Translations under genes and position numbers: made by a program
Assembly: GCF_027286305.1 (NCBI RefSeq)
Contig: NZ_CP114599.1
Coordinates: 4,074,001-4,138,000, forward strand
DNA: 64,000 bases
Direction of reading: 5' to 3'
Source: Phenylobacterium sp. NIBR 498073
Lineage (GTDB): Bacteria; Pseudomonadota; Alphaproteobacteria; Caulobacterales; Caulobacteraceae
In this document: positions 1 through 7,584 of the stretch, in pieces
Numbering within the stretch: position 1 is the stretch's first letter
Layout: every line of letters starts with the position of its first letter
Notes under the pieces: model-generated
Database searches by the model: none
What the model was told of the DNA's origin: nothing
The model's input: only the letters and a program-made list of their open reading frames with translations

Positions 1-2
1 CC

Positions 3-1919
3 GGCCGCGACACCGCCGTGGCCCCGTCGCACGACTTCTTCGAGTACGCCAACGGCACGTACATGAAGAAGCTCGAGATTCCGTCGGACCGCTCGCGCTT
101 CGGAGCCTTCGACGCCCTGCAGGACCTCTCGCAGGAGCGCATGCGCGCGGTGACCGAGAAGGCCGCCGCCAACAAGGCCGCGACCGGCGAGGAGGCCCAG
201 GTCGGCGCCTTCTACCGGAGCTACATGGATGAAGCCGCGGTCGAGGCGCTGGGCGCCAAGCCGCTGGCCGGCGACCTGGCCGCCATCGGCAAGATCAAGA
301 CCAAGGCCGAGCTGGCCGGCCTGATGGGCGCGACGATGCGCCAGTTCGGCGGCGCGTTCTTCGGAAGCTACATCCACGACGACGCCAAGGCGCCCGATCG
401 CTACACGGTCTATGTCAACCAGGGCGGGCTGGGCATGCCTGACCGCGACTACTACCTGACCGACCGCTTCAAGACCCAGAAGGCCGCCTACGAGGCCTAT
501 GTCGCCAAGCAGCTGACCCTGGCCGGCTGGGCCAAGCCGGCCGAGCACGCCGCCGCCATCGTCGCCCTGGAGACCCAGATCGCCGAGGCGTCCTGGACGC
601 GAGCCGAGAGCCGCGACGACGACAAGACCTACAACCCCTATACCGTCGCCGAGCTGCAGGCGTACGCGCCAGGCTTCGATTGGGCCGCCTACCTCAAGGG
701 CGCCAAGCTGGACAAGATCGACCGCGTCGTCGTCGCCCAGAACACCGCGTTCCCGAAGATCGCCAAGATCTTCGCCGACACGCCGATGGACACCCTGAAG
801 GCGTGGTCGGCGTTCCACCTGGTCGACCAGGCCGCGCCGTACCTGTCCAAGGACTTCGTCCAGGCCAGCTTCGAGTTCCGCAACAAGACCCTGTCGGGCC
901 AGCCCGAGCAACGCCCGCGCTGGAAGCGCGCGGTGGCGGCCACCGACAACAACCTCGGCGACCCGCTGGGCAAGCTCTATGTCGCGGCCTACTTCCCGCC
1001 GGAGAGCAAGGCGAAGATGGAGACGCTGGTCGCCAACGTCAAAATCGCCATGAAGGGCCGGATCGAGAAGCTCGAGTGGATGGGCCCGGACACCAAGGCC
1101 AAGGCCCTGGAGAAGCTGTCGAAATTCGGCGCCAAGATCGGCTATCCGGACAAGTGGCGCGACTTCTCGGGCCTGGAGGTCAAGGACGGTGACCTCTACG
1201 GCAACGTCAAGCGGGCCAGCGCCTTCGACTGGGACTATCACGTCGCGCGCCTGGGCGGCCCGGTCGACAAGGACGAGTGGCTGATGACCCCGGCCACGAT
1301 CAACGCCTACTACCTGTCGACCAAGAACGAGATCGCCTTCCCGGCCGCCATCCTTCAGCCGCCGTTCTTCGATCCCGACGGCGACCCGGCGGTGAACTAC
1401 GGCGCCATCGGCGGGGTGATCGGCCACGAGATCACCCACGGCTTCGACGACCAGGGCCGCAAGTCCGACGGCGACGGCAAGCTGACCGACTGGTGGACCG
1501 CCGAGGACGCGGCCAAGTTCGACGCCCAGGCCAAGAAGTTCGGCGCCCAGTATTCGGCGGTCGAGGTGCTGCCGGGCGCGCGCATCAACGGCGAGCTGAC
1601 CATGGGCGAGAATATCGCGGACCTGGGCGGCCTGCTGGTGGCGCTGGACGCCTATCGCCTGTCGCTGAACGGCCAGCCCTCGCCGGTGATCGAGGGCGTC
1701 ACCGGCGACCAGCGGGTGTTCCTGGGTTGGGCCCAGGTGTGGCGCGGCAAGTACCGCGACGACATGATGCGCCAGCAGCTGGTCTCGGACCCGCACTCGC
1801 CGCCCAAGTACCGCGTCGACGTGCCGGTGAAGAACATCGACGCCTTCTACGAGGCGTTCGGCGTCAAGCCGGGCGACGGCATGTACCTGGCCCCGGGCGG
1901 CCGGGTGCGGATCTGGTAG
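3..1919 (+). CDS. M13 family metallopeptidase (neprilysin/PepO-like), 5' truncated
   Basis: Zinc endopeptidase of the M13 family, which cleaves small peptides and is usually exported in Gram-negatives. Counting from the GTG at 18, the zinc motif HEITH lies at residues 470-474 and the third ligand at Glu531 in GENIADLGG. The NAYY and FPAAILQPPFFD segments typical of the substrate cleft precede it, and the C-terminus ends in the family's RVRIW-like tail. The frame stays open to the window edge and already reads family-like sequence (DFFEYANGTYMKKLEIP) from its first residues. About 50 N-terminal residues, including any signal peptide, are therefore probably outside the window, and the GTG at 18 is not the likely start. 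A terminator follows at 1943. Confidence 0.95.
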   Translation, partial: GRDTAVAPSHDFFEYANGTYMKKLEIPSDRSRFGAFDALQDLSQERMRAVTEKAAANKAATGEEAQVGAFYRSYMDEAAVEALGAKPLAGDLAAIGKIKTKAELAGLMGATMRQFGGAFFGSYIHDDAKAPDRYTVYVNQGGLGMPDRDYYLTDRFKTQKAAYEAYVAKQLTLAGWAKPAEHAAAIVALETQIAEASWTRAESRDDDKTYNPYTVAELQAYAPGFDWAAYLKGAKLDKIDRVVVAQNTAFPKIAKIFADTPMDTLKAWSAFHLVDQAAPYLSKDFVQASFEFRNKTLSGQPEQRPRWKRAVAATDNNLGDPLGKLYVAAYFPPESKAKMETLVANVKIAMKGRIEKLEWMGPDTKAKALEKLSKFGAKIGYPDKWRDFSGLEVKDGDLYGNVKRASAFDWDYHVARLGGPVDKDEWLMTPATINAYYLSTKNEIAFPAAILQPPFFDPDGDPAVNYGAIGGVIGHEITHGFDDQGRKSDGDGKLTDWWTAEDAAKFDAQAKKFGAQYSAVEVLPGARINGELTMGENIADLGGLLVALDAYRLSLNGQPSPVIEGVTGDQRVFLGWAQVWRGKYRDDMMRQQLVSDPHSPPKYRVDVPVKNIDAFYEAFGVKPGDGMYLAPGGRVRIW

Positions 1920-1942
1920 GGCGCGGCTGAGGTCGCGAGAAG

Positions 1943-1977
1943 GGCGGCGCCCCGGCCCGGGTCGCCGCCTTTTCTTT
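1943..1977 (+). terminator. Rho-independent terminator of the M13 peptidase gene
   Basis: Seven-bp GC stem GGCGGCG (1943-1949) / CGCCGCC (1963-1969) followed directly by TTTTCTTT, 23 bp after the peptidase stop codon. Confidence 0.8.
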
Positions 1978-1989
1978 GGGCTTCTGCAT

Positions 1990-2111
1990 TTTTGACATTT
2001 AAGTCAAAATTTGCGTCGGCCAAAAATTTGGCCCGCTGCGGGCGATAATCGCAGCGGGCCATATTTTGAGCAGTCGCTCTTATAGAGCGGGCGTTTCCTC
2101 CCCGAAACGCC
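1990..2111. other. Hairpin-rich intergenic region, possible small RNA
   Basis: The 357-bp gap between the peptidase and hisG (1920-2276) holds no convincing gene. It contains five successive inverted repeats: TTTGAC/GTCAAA (1991-2008), GGCCAAA/TTTGGCC (2018-2033), an 11-bp perfect stem GGCCCGCTGCG/CGCAGCGGGCC (2030-2040/2050-2060), GCTCT/AGAGC (2076-2088) and GGCGTTTC/GAAACGCC with a CTCCCC loop (2090-2111). Read on the minus strand, the 11-bp stem is followed by AAATTTTT, like an intrinsic terminator. A minus-strand TTGACT lies upstream near 2185, with a weak TTTTCT 17 bp on. The rest (2112-2276) is comparatively AT-rich and I see nothing firm in it beyond a short TTGACG/CGTCAA repeat beside the hisG stop. 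RNA status and strand are unproven. Confidence 0.4.
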
Positions 2112-2276
2112 GGAGACTGTCGGACTTGGTGGCCGTCATGTCTCTCGCAGGACTGAGAAAACGGTAATTTCTGACCCGAGTCAATGCGCCGAAATCGATG
2201 AACTCTGGATTTATCGATCAGATTTGCGCGAGCGGGATATTTTCGCCCGTTTTGGGGATTCTTTTTGACGGTATCG

Positions 2277-3227
2277 TCAATTCCTCACTCGCCTGCGTAG
2301 TTCATCGCTCGACGCACAACCCACGTCATAGACGAAGTCCGGCCGCGAGGCAGTGACCGGCCCGATTCCAGCCGCCGCCAGCGTCAAGGACGCCTCGGCC
2401 ACCTTGCCGGCCGGCACCAGCAACCCGTTGGGACGGCGGGTCGCGCCGTCCGCCACCAGGGCGTCGACGACCGGCGTCTCGCGCGGATCGGCCGGCCAGA
2501 TCAGGGTGGCGCTGTCGTGGGCGGCGGCGCGCGCCTCGATGACCCGCAGCAACCGCTCGGCCGCCGCAAGTTGATCTTGGCTCCAGGATGCACGCAACGA
2601 GGCCGTCAGATGGGCCTGGCTCTTCAGGATCACCCCATCGCCGAGCACCTTCAGGCCGTTGGCGACCAGGGTCGCGCCGGTAGTGGTGATGTCGACCACC
2701 AGCTCAGCCGAGCCGGCCGCCGGCGCCCCCTCGGTCGCGCCGCCGGATTCGGTGATCCGGTAGTCGGCGACCCCATGCCGCGCGAAAAACGCCCGGGTCT
2801 GGACCAGATACTTGGTCGCCACCCGCATGCGCCGGCCCGAGCGGGCCAGCAGGTCGTGGCCCACCTCCTCCAGGTCGGCCATGGTCTCGACGTCGATCCA
2901 GCTCTTGGGCACCGCGACGACGAGGTCGGCGCGGCCGAAGCCGAGCGCGCGCAGCAGCAGCACGCGGGCGTCGACGTCGCCGCCGCGTTCGCGCAGCAGG
3001 TCCTCGCCGGTGACGCCGAGGTGCACCTCGCCAAGGTCCAGCGCCTCGGCGATGTCGCCGGCCGACAGCAGCCGCACCTGGATGCCGGGCACGCCCTTGA
3101 GCTCAGCCATGTAGCCGCGCGATCCGCCGGCCACGGACAGTTTCAGGCCGCAGTCGCCGAGCCAGGCCTCGACCTGCTCCTTCAGGCGCCCCTTCGACGG
3201 GACGGCGAGAATAAGGGGTTCGCTCAC
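2277..3227 (-). CDS. hisG: ATP phosphoribosyltransferase, catalytic subunit
   Basis: First step of histidine biosynthesis: ATP plus PRPP gives phosphoribosyl-ATP. The N-terminus ILAVPSKGRLKEQ and the PRPP-binding segment ELVVDITTTGATLVANGLK are characteristic of HisG. The start is the GTG at 3227, with GGGAGG upstream, and it overlaps the hisZ stop as GTGA; this gives 316 aa. Organisms that also carry HisZ usually have a short HisG of about 210-230 aa. Here roughly 85 extra residues follow the catalytic part (from about residue 232), roughly where long HisG forms carry their regulatory domain. The tail is Ala-rich and only loosely resembles that domain. Last gene of the minus-strand block hisS-hisZ-hisG, probably controlled by the upstream attenuator. 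Confidence 0.95.
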   Translation of the reverse strand: MSEPLILAVPSKGRLKEQVEAWLGDCGLKLSVAGGSRGYMAELKGVPGIQVRLLSAGDIAEALDLGEVHLGVTGEDLLRERGGDVDARVLLLRALGFGRADLVVAVPKSWIDVETMADLEEVGHDLLARSGRRMRVATKYLVQTRAFFARHGVADYRITESGGATEGAPAAGSAELVVDITTTGATLVANGLKVLGDGVILKSQAHLTASLRASWSQDQLAAAERLLRVIEARAAAHDSATLIWPADPRETPVVDALVADGATRRPNGLLVPAGKVAEASLTLAAAGIGPVTASRPDFVYDVGCASSDELRRRVRN

Positions 3228-4357
3228 GACTCGCCTCCCGCCCAGGCCCGCCAGGGCCGGACCACGCATCCGACGGCGCGCGCGCCGCTCGCTCCGCCCA
3301 GCCGCGAGGGCAGGCTGTCATAGCGCCCGCCGACCGCGACGCTGCGCTCGGGATCGAGCGCGGCCGAGCGGATCTCGAAGGTCAGGCCGTCATAGTAGTC
3401 GAAGGCGTGACCCAGGGCGGTGGCGAAGTGCATCTTCGCCGCCGGCACGCCGGCCGCGGTCAGCAGCTCCAGGCGCTCGGCCCAAGCCGCCAGCGGGGCG
3501 TCCAGCGCCCCGGCGCCGGCCACCGCCCGCATCGCGTCGAAGGCCGCCTGCGGCGCATCCTCGATGGCCAGGAAACGGCGGATGCGATCGGCCTGATCGC
3601 CGGTCAGGGCCGGGGCCTGGGCCGCCTGGGCGCGGCGGATCAGCCGCTGGGCGATCTCGGCCGGACCACGGCCGCCGACCGGGTCGATCCCGGCCAGGGC
3701 CCAGACTTCCTCCAGCACCGTGGCGGCCTCGGCCTCCGACAGGCCCGAGAGCAGGCCGGCGAGCTTGCCGTCGTCGCTCGGTGCGGCGGCCGCGCCTTCG
3801 GCGCGGGCCAGTTCGGCGGCCAGCAGCCGGGGACGCGACGCGACCCGCTTCACCCGCGCCGCCAGCGGGGCCGCCAGGCCCAGGCTGTCGACGAAGGCGG
3901 CGAAGAGGGCGATGTCGCCCAGCCATAGCGAAAGGTCGCTGCGCCCGCCGGCCAGCGCCGAGCGCCAGGCCAGGACGGCGATGTCGGCGTCGGCCTGCAC
4001 GACCGAAGACCCCGCCGCATCGAAGCGCTCCAGGCCGATCTGACGGAACTCGTCGGGACGGCCCGGCTCGGGCGAGGCGCGGAAGGCCTTGCCCTCATAA
4101 AAATAGCGGCCGGAGGTGCGGCCGCTTTCCAGGTGCTGGCGCACCACCGGGACGGTGAAGTCCGGGCGCAGGCAGGTCTCCTGCCCGCCCTCGGACTGCA
4201 CGACGAACAGGCGCGGGCGCATGGCCTCGCCGACCAGTTCCAGCAGCAGGCCGAGCGGCTGCAGGATCGGGGCGTCGACGACCTCGGCGGCCAGGTCCAG
4301 GAACGGCGCGCGGATCGCGGCCAGCGGCTCGGCGGGAACGGCGGGTTCAGCGCTCAT
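3224..4357 (-). CDS. hisZ: ATP phosphoribosyltransferase regulatory subunit
   Basis: Class II aminoacyl-tRNA-synthetase paralogue that lacks aminoacylation activity and forms the allosteric subunit of the HisG-HisZ enzyme. Synthetase-like segments visible are TCLRPDFTVPVVRQHL (motif-1/2 region), YFYEGKAFR, EFRQIGLERFD and, near the C-terminus, GHAFDYYDGLTFEI and VAVGGRYDSL, as in HisRS/HisZ. The chosen ATG at 4357 gives 377 aa and overlaps the hisS stop as ATGA, with GAGG about 7 bases upstream. A 28-residue upstream extension of the open frame lies inside hisS and is rejected. The stop overlaps the hisG GTG start, so the three genes are translationally coupled. Confidence 0.95.
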   Translation of the reverse strand: MSAEPAVPAEPLAAIRAPFLDLAAEVVDAPILQPLGLLLELVGEAMRPRLFVVQSEGGQETCLRPDFTVPVVRQHLESGRTSGRYFYEGKAFRASPEPGRPDEFRQIGLERFDAAGSSVVQADADIAVLAWRSALAGGRSDLSLWLGDIALFAAFVDSLGLAAPLAARVKRVASRPRLLAAELARAEGAAAAPSDDGKLAGLLSGLSEAEAATVLEEVWALAGIDPVGGRGPAEIAQRLIRRAQAAQAPALTGDQADRIRRFLAIEDAPQAAFDAMRAVAGAGALDAPLAAWAERLELLTAAGVPAAKMHFATALGHAFDYYDGLTFEIRSAALDPERSVAVGGRYDSLPSRLGGASGARAVGCVVRPWRAWAGGES

Positions 4358-5823
4358 CGGCCGGCCTCGATGATCTTGCGCACGGCCGCGACCAGCTCGG
4401 CGCGGTCGATGGTCTGCTGGCCCGGACGCTGTTCGCGCCACTCGGCGTTGTCGGCCACGCCCGAGGAGAGCGCGCGGCCGAGGTCGAGGTCCTTGATGGT
4501 GACCTTGCCGGCGGCGATCTCGTCGCCGCCCAGCATGATCGCGGCCGGCGCCATGCGGCGGTCGGCGTACTTCATCTGGGCCTTCATGCCGGCCGAGCCG
4601 AGATAGACCTCGGCCGGGATACCGGCGGCGCGCAGCTCGCCGACCACCGAGAAGTAGTGGGTCATGTCGTCGGGGGTGAAGGCGATCACCACCACCGGGC
4701 CGCGGATGTCGTCGCCGAGGTCCTTGCCGGCCGCGCGCAGGGCCGAGACCAGGCGCGAGACGCCGAACGAGAAGCCGGTGGCGGGCACCTGCTCGCCGGT
4801 GAAGCGGGCGACGAGGTCGTCATAGCGGCCGCCGCCGCCGATCGAACCGAAGCGGACGCCGCGGCCCTTCTCGTCCTTGGTCTTGAGCAGCAGTTCGGCC
4901 TCGAACACCGCGCCGGTATAGTACTCGAGCCCACGCACGATCGAGGGGTCGAAGGCGGCCCGCTCGACGCCGACGCCGAGGCTGGTCAGGGCCTTGTCGA
5001 TCGCCGCCAGTTCGGCCAGGCCCGCGTCGCCCTCGGCCGAGCCGCCGATGATGCCGGCGATCTGGTCGAGGGTTTCGGAACGGCCGCTCAGCCCCGCGCC
5101 CACGAAGGCCAGCACCGCCTCGGCGCCGACCGCGTCGAGGCCCGCGCCCTTGGTGAAGTCGCCGGACTCGTCCTTACGGCCCTCGCCCAGCAGCAGGCGC
5201 ACGCCCTCCGGACCCAGGCGGTCCAGCTTGTCGACGGCGCGCAGCACCGCCAGCTTCTGGGCGTCGTCCTTGACGCCGGCCGTGGTCAGCAGGCCGTTCA
5301 GCAGCTTGCGATTGTTGATCTTGATGATCGCCGAGCCGGTCGGCAGGCCGGCGGCCTCCAGCCCCTCGACCGCCATGGCGATGATCTCGGCGTCGGCCTC
5401 AGGCCGGGCCGAGCCGACGGTGTCGGCGTCGCACTGGATGAACTCGCGGAAGCGGCCAGGGCCGGGCTTCTCGTTGCGCCAGACGGGGCCGAAGGCGTAG
5501 CGGCGGAACGGCTTGGGCAACCCCTCCTTGGTCTCGGCCACGAACCGGGCCAGCGGCGCGGTCAGGTCGTAGCGCAGGGCCATCCACTGCTCGTCGTCGT
5601 CCTGCAGGGCGAAGACGCCCTCGTTCGGACGGTCGGCGTCGGGCAGGAACTTGCCGAGCGCGTCGGCATACTCGAAGGCCCCGGTGTCGAAGGCCTCGAA
5701 GCCGTAGCGTTCATAGACGGCGGAGACCTTGGCCAGGATCTGGCGCTCGGCGGCCAGGTCGCGGGCGCGGCGGTCGTTGAAACCGCGCGGGGCGCGGGCC
5801 TCGGGGCGGGGAGCGTCGGTCAT
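4354..5823 (-). CDS. hisS: Histidyl-tRNA synthetase
   Basis: Charges tRNA-His in the cytoplasm. Class II core is clear: motif 1 region from GFNDRRARD, motif 2 FRRYAFGPVWRNEKPGPGRFREF, histidine-specific loop RGLEYYTGAVFE and motif 3 GFSFGVSRLV, followed by an anticodon-binding domain (about 390-489). At 489 aa it is longer than the E. coli enzyme (424 aa), as is common in alphaproteobacteria. It heads the hisS-hisZ-hisG block. The only gene-like element between it and the upstream GST gene is the His-rich leader at 5987-6064. Control of a HisRS gene together with biosynthetic genes by charged tRNA-His supply would make sense, because the enzyme sets that supply. Confidence 0.97.
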   Translation of the reverse strand: MTDAPRPEARAPRGFNDRRARDLAAERQILAKVSAVYERYGFEAFDTGAFEYADALGKFLPDADRPNEGVFALQDDDEQWMALRYDLTAPLARFVAETKEGLPKPFRRYAFGPVWRNEKPGPGRFREFIQCDADTVGSARPEADAEIIAMAVEGLEAAGLPTGSAIIKINNRKLLNGLLTTAGVKDDAQKLAVLRAVDKLDRLGPEGVRLLLGEGRKDESGDFTKGAGLDAVGAEAVLAFVGAGLSGRSETLDQIAGIIGGSAEGDAGLAELAAIDKALTSLGVGVERAAFDPSIVRGLEYYTGAVFEAELLLKTKDEKGRGVRFGSIGGGGRYDDLVARFTGEQVPATGFSFGVSRLVSALRAAGKDLGDDIRGPVVVIAFTPDDMTHYFSVVGELRAAGIPAEVYLGSAGMKAQMKYADRRMAPAAIMLGGDEIAAGKVTIKDLDLGRALSSGVADNAEWREQRPGQQTIDRAELVAAVRKIIEAGR

Positions 5824-5923
5824 GGCGCTCGCCTAGCGGGTCGCAGCGCGCGCGGCAAGGCGCGGCTGGGTTTGATAAGCGGAGATGTCCATTCGTCAGG
5901 TCCTTGAAAAGGAGAACTTCGAC

Positions 5924-5954
5924 GGATGGAGCTGGCGTGCCCGGAGCCCCATCC
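5924..5954 (-). terminator. Attenuator hairpin 3:4 (terminator-like) of the his leader
   Basis: Ten-bp stem on the minus strand: GGATGGGGCT (5954-5945) pairs with AGCTCCATCC (5933-5924, one G-U), loop 11 nt. It lies between the leader ORF stop (5987) and hisS (5823). The 5' arm is shared with the competing hairpin at 5939-5975. The downstream tract is not a proper U-run (GTCGAAGTTCTCCTTTTC), so termination strength is uncertain. Confidence 0.6.
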
Positions 5955-5975
5955 GCTGGTGCGGGTGGCTCGGGC
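5939..5975 (-). promoter_or_regulatory. Antiterminator hairpin 2:3 of the his leader
   Basis: On the minus strand, GCCCGAGCCACCCGC (5975-5961) folds back with a 4-nt ACCA loop onto GCGGATGGGGCTCCGGGC (5956-5939). Fourteen pairs form, with one mismatch and small bulges. It uses the same bases (5945-5954) as the 5' arm of the downstream hairpin, so the two structures exclude each other. A weaker 1:2 pairing is possible between GCGGG inside the leader ORF and CCCGC of this element. This is the architecture of a ribosome-dependent amino-acid attenuator. Confidence 0.6.
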
Positions 5976-5986
5976 GGGGGTCGCTT

Positions 5987-6064
5987 TTAGGCCATGCGAT
6001 CCCAGGCCGATCCCGCGTGTGCGGTCGGATGGTGATGGCCGTGATGGTGCGAAACCCGGGTCAT
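5987..6064 (-). CDS. his operon leader peptide (25 aa, seven His codons)
   Basis: Short minus-strand frame upstream of hisS that reads HHHGHHHPTAH at residues 6-16: seven His codons in eleven, mixed CAC and CAT, followed by nine residues and TAA. Such a cluster directly before hisS-hisZ-hisG, with competing hairpins downstream, is the hallmark of a histidine attenuator leader. Ribosome stalling at His codons would favour the antiterminator. No Shine-Dalgarno sequence is visible. The ATG sits in the 7-nt loop between two copies of the self-complementary ACCCGGGT (6054-6061, 6069-6076). A GTCTAAGAC sequence (6083-6075) resembling the Caulobacter -10 GCTANAWC lies just upstream, so the message could begin almost at the ATG (leaderless). 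Function is inferred from codon content and position. Confidence 0.75.
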   Translation of the reverse strand: MTRVSHHHGHHHPTAHAGSAWDRMA

Positions 6065-6114
6065 TGCGACCCGGGTCTTAGACGCAAAGTGTGAAGATGG
6101 CGAGTCGGAACGGC

Positions 6115-6765
6115 TCAGGCCGGTTCGAGCTCGACGAAGTCGCCCAGCTGGGCGGCCAGCGCCGCCTGGAAGGCCGAGCGCGCCTCGCAGCGGGCCTGAT
6201 AGGCGGCCAGGGTTGGGAACTGCGCCATCAGCTCGGTGTGGCGCAGGTTGCGCAGCACCGTGACCATCATCAGGTCGCCGGCCGTGAAGCCGCCCGCCTC
6301 CAGATAGTCCTTGCCGCCGAGACTGGCGGCGAGTTCGCCCAGCCGCTGCTCGACGAAGGCCACGACGGCGGGCCGGCGCAGACGCGCCCATTCCTGGTCG
6401 GCGTTGAAGAGGTCGAGCTCGGCCAGGTTCTGGATCGGCGGCTCGATGGAATTGAGCGCCGCGAACAGCCAGGCGGTCGCCCGGGCCCGGCCGTCCGGGT
6501 CAGCCGGCAGCAGGGCCGGGGCGCCGGCGGCGATGTGCAGAACGATGGCCCCGCTCTCGAACATCGCCAGCTCACCCTCGCGATAGGCCGGCACCTGGCC
6601 GAACGGTTGCAGCGCCCGGTAGGCGGCGGTCTCGCGGTCGTCGAAGTCGATCAGCCGGGCGCGATAGGGCAGGCCCGCCTCCTCCAGCGCCCAGCGGACG
6701 CGCAGGTCGCGAACCAGGCCGCGGGCGAAGGGCGGAACCCACTTGAAGGCGGAAACTTCGATCAT
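6115..6765 (-). CDS. Glutathione S-transferase family protein
   Basis: 216-aa cytosolic GST-like protein. The N-terminal thioredoxin-like domain (about 1-80) ends in the glutathione-contact motif FESGAIVLHIA, after the cis-Pro region GQVPAYREGE. An all-helical C-terminal domain follows (about 90-210), with AGGFTAGDLMMVTVLRN matching the N-capping motif region. Substrate unknown. Third gene of the minus-strand set arsR-SRPBCC-GST, starting two bases after the SRPBCC stop. Its stop lies 50 bases before the his leader ATG, so read-through into the his region is possible. Confidence 0.9.
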   Translation of the reverse strand: MIEVSAFKWVPPFARGLVRDLRVRWALEEAGLPYRARLIDFDDRETAAYRALQPFGQVPAYREGELAMFESGAIVLHIAAGAPALLPADPDGRARATAWLFAALNSIEPPIQNLAELDLFNADQEWARLRRPAVVAFVEQRLGELAASLGGKDYLEAGGFTAGDLMMVTVLRNLRHTELMAQFPTLAAYQARCEARSAFQAALAAQLGDFVELEPA

Positions 6766-6767
6766 GA

Positions 6768-7238
6768 TCAGGCCTCCTTGGCCAGGTAGCCGGCCAGCTT
6801 GTCGAGCAGCGAATTCCAGCCGCCGATGTGGGAGTCGCGGGCCTCGACCGTGGCGAACGACGTCTGGTGAAAGCTGAACAGGGTGCGACCGCCGGCCAGC
6901 CGCCCGAAGGTGACCGTGACGGTGTGGTCACGCACGCCCATCGCCCCGTCGGCCCAGCCGAAGCTCATGACGATGCGCTCGGCCGGCACGATCTCCTTGT
7001 AGGCGCCCTGCATCCAGTGGTCGGCGCCCTTGTCGTCGCGAATGCAGGCGCGATAGGCGCCGCCGACGCGGAAGTCCTGCTCGAAGGTGGTGGTGACGAA
7101 GTCCTTCGGACCCCACCAGCGCATTAGATGCTCGGGCGTGGTCCAGACTTCGAAGACCAGCTCGGGCGGAGCCTCGAAGATGCGCTCGATGAGCAGTTCG
7201 TCGTCCTGGAGGACGGCGGCGTTAGTCGTCGCGCTCAT
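6768..7238 (-). CDS. SRPBCC / AHSA1-like domain protein
   Basis: 156-aa START-like lipid/ligand-binding fold protein of the Aha1-C-like type. Typical features are IERIFEAPPELVFEVWT at the N-terminus, then the WWGPKDF motif, and the C-terminal segment WNSLLDKLAGYL. The ATG at 7238 is chosen because the family start MSATTNA follows; it lies 17 bp inside the arsR 3' end, so the genes are coupled. This arsR-SRPBCC pairing is common; such ArsR proteins usually autoregulate the pair. Ligand and role unknown. Confidence 0.9.
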   Translation of the reverse strand: MSATTNAAVLQDDELLIERIFEAPPELVFEVWTTPEHLMRWWGPKDFVTTTFEQDFRVGGAYRACIRDDKGADHWMQGAYKEIVPAERIVMSFGWADGAMGVRDHTVTVTFGRLAGGRTLFSFHQTSFATVEARDSHIGGWNSLLDKLAGYLAKEA

Positions 7239-7584
7239 GATCCTTGGCCTCCTTATTGGCCTGCAGTTCAGCGAGATAGGCGTCCATCCGCTCGAAGCTG
7301 CCGTCCCAGAACCGGCGGTAGTGCTCGATCCAGCCGGCGGCGTCCTTGAGCGGTCCCGCATTCAACTGACAGGGCCGCCATTGAGCTTCGCGCGTGCGTG
7401 AGACGAGGCCGGCCTGTTCGAGCACCTTCAGGTGGCGGGAGACGGCCGGCAGGCTGATCTCGAACGGCTGGGCGAGATCGCTGACGGAGGCCTCGCCCAG
7501 GGCGAGGCGCGCCAGGATCGCACGCCGGGTCGGGTCGGCCAGGGCCTGGAAGGTGGTGCTGAGAGGGTCGGACATCGTTTTCAT
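7222..7584 (-). CDS. ArsR/SmtB-family transcriptional regulator
   Basis: 120-aa winged-helix repressor: STTFQALADPTRRAIL (helix 1-2), LGEASVSDLAQPFEISLPAVSRHLKVLEQAGLV (recognition helix) and the wing SRTREAQWRPCQL. There is no CxC metal site of the classical ArsR kind, which fits the non-metal class paired with SRPBCC genes. The start is ATG 7584 or the ATG at 7575; neither has a clear Shine-Dalgarno. The first ATG lies inside the palindrome at 7582-7619, suggesting a leaderless or very short 5' end and direct autorepression. Confidence 0.93.
   Translation of the reverse strand: MKTMSDPLSTTFQALADPTRRAILARLALGEASVSDLAQPFEISLPAVSRHLKVLEQAGLVSRTREAQWRPCQLNAGPLKDAAGWIEHYRRFWDGSFERMDAYLAELQANKEAKDHERDD

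Noticed and set aside
1847-2062. Minus-strand 71-codon frame over the peptidase end and the hairpin region
   Set aside because: Overlaps the peptidase antisense and the strong hairpin; no conserved features.
2517-3323. Plus-strand long frame antisense to hisG
   Set aside because: One of many GC-driven antisense frames in the window; composition biased (Arg/Gly/Ala/Asp) and no domain.
5885-6094. Plus-strand 69-codon frame between hisS and the GST gene
   Set aside because: It lies antisense to the His leader and the hairpins, has no family likeness and no useful Shine-Dalgarno.
6117-6135. GGTTCGAGCTCG, resembling a tRNA T-arm
   Set aside because: Lies in the GST coding sequence; no acceptor or anticodon stem around it.
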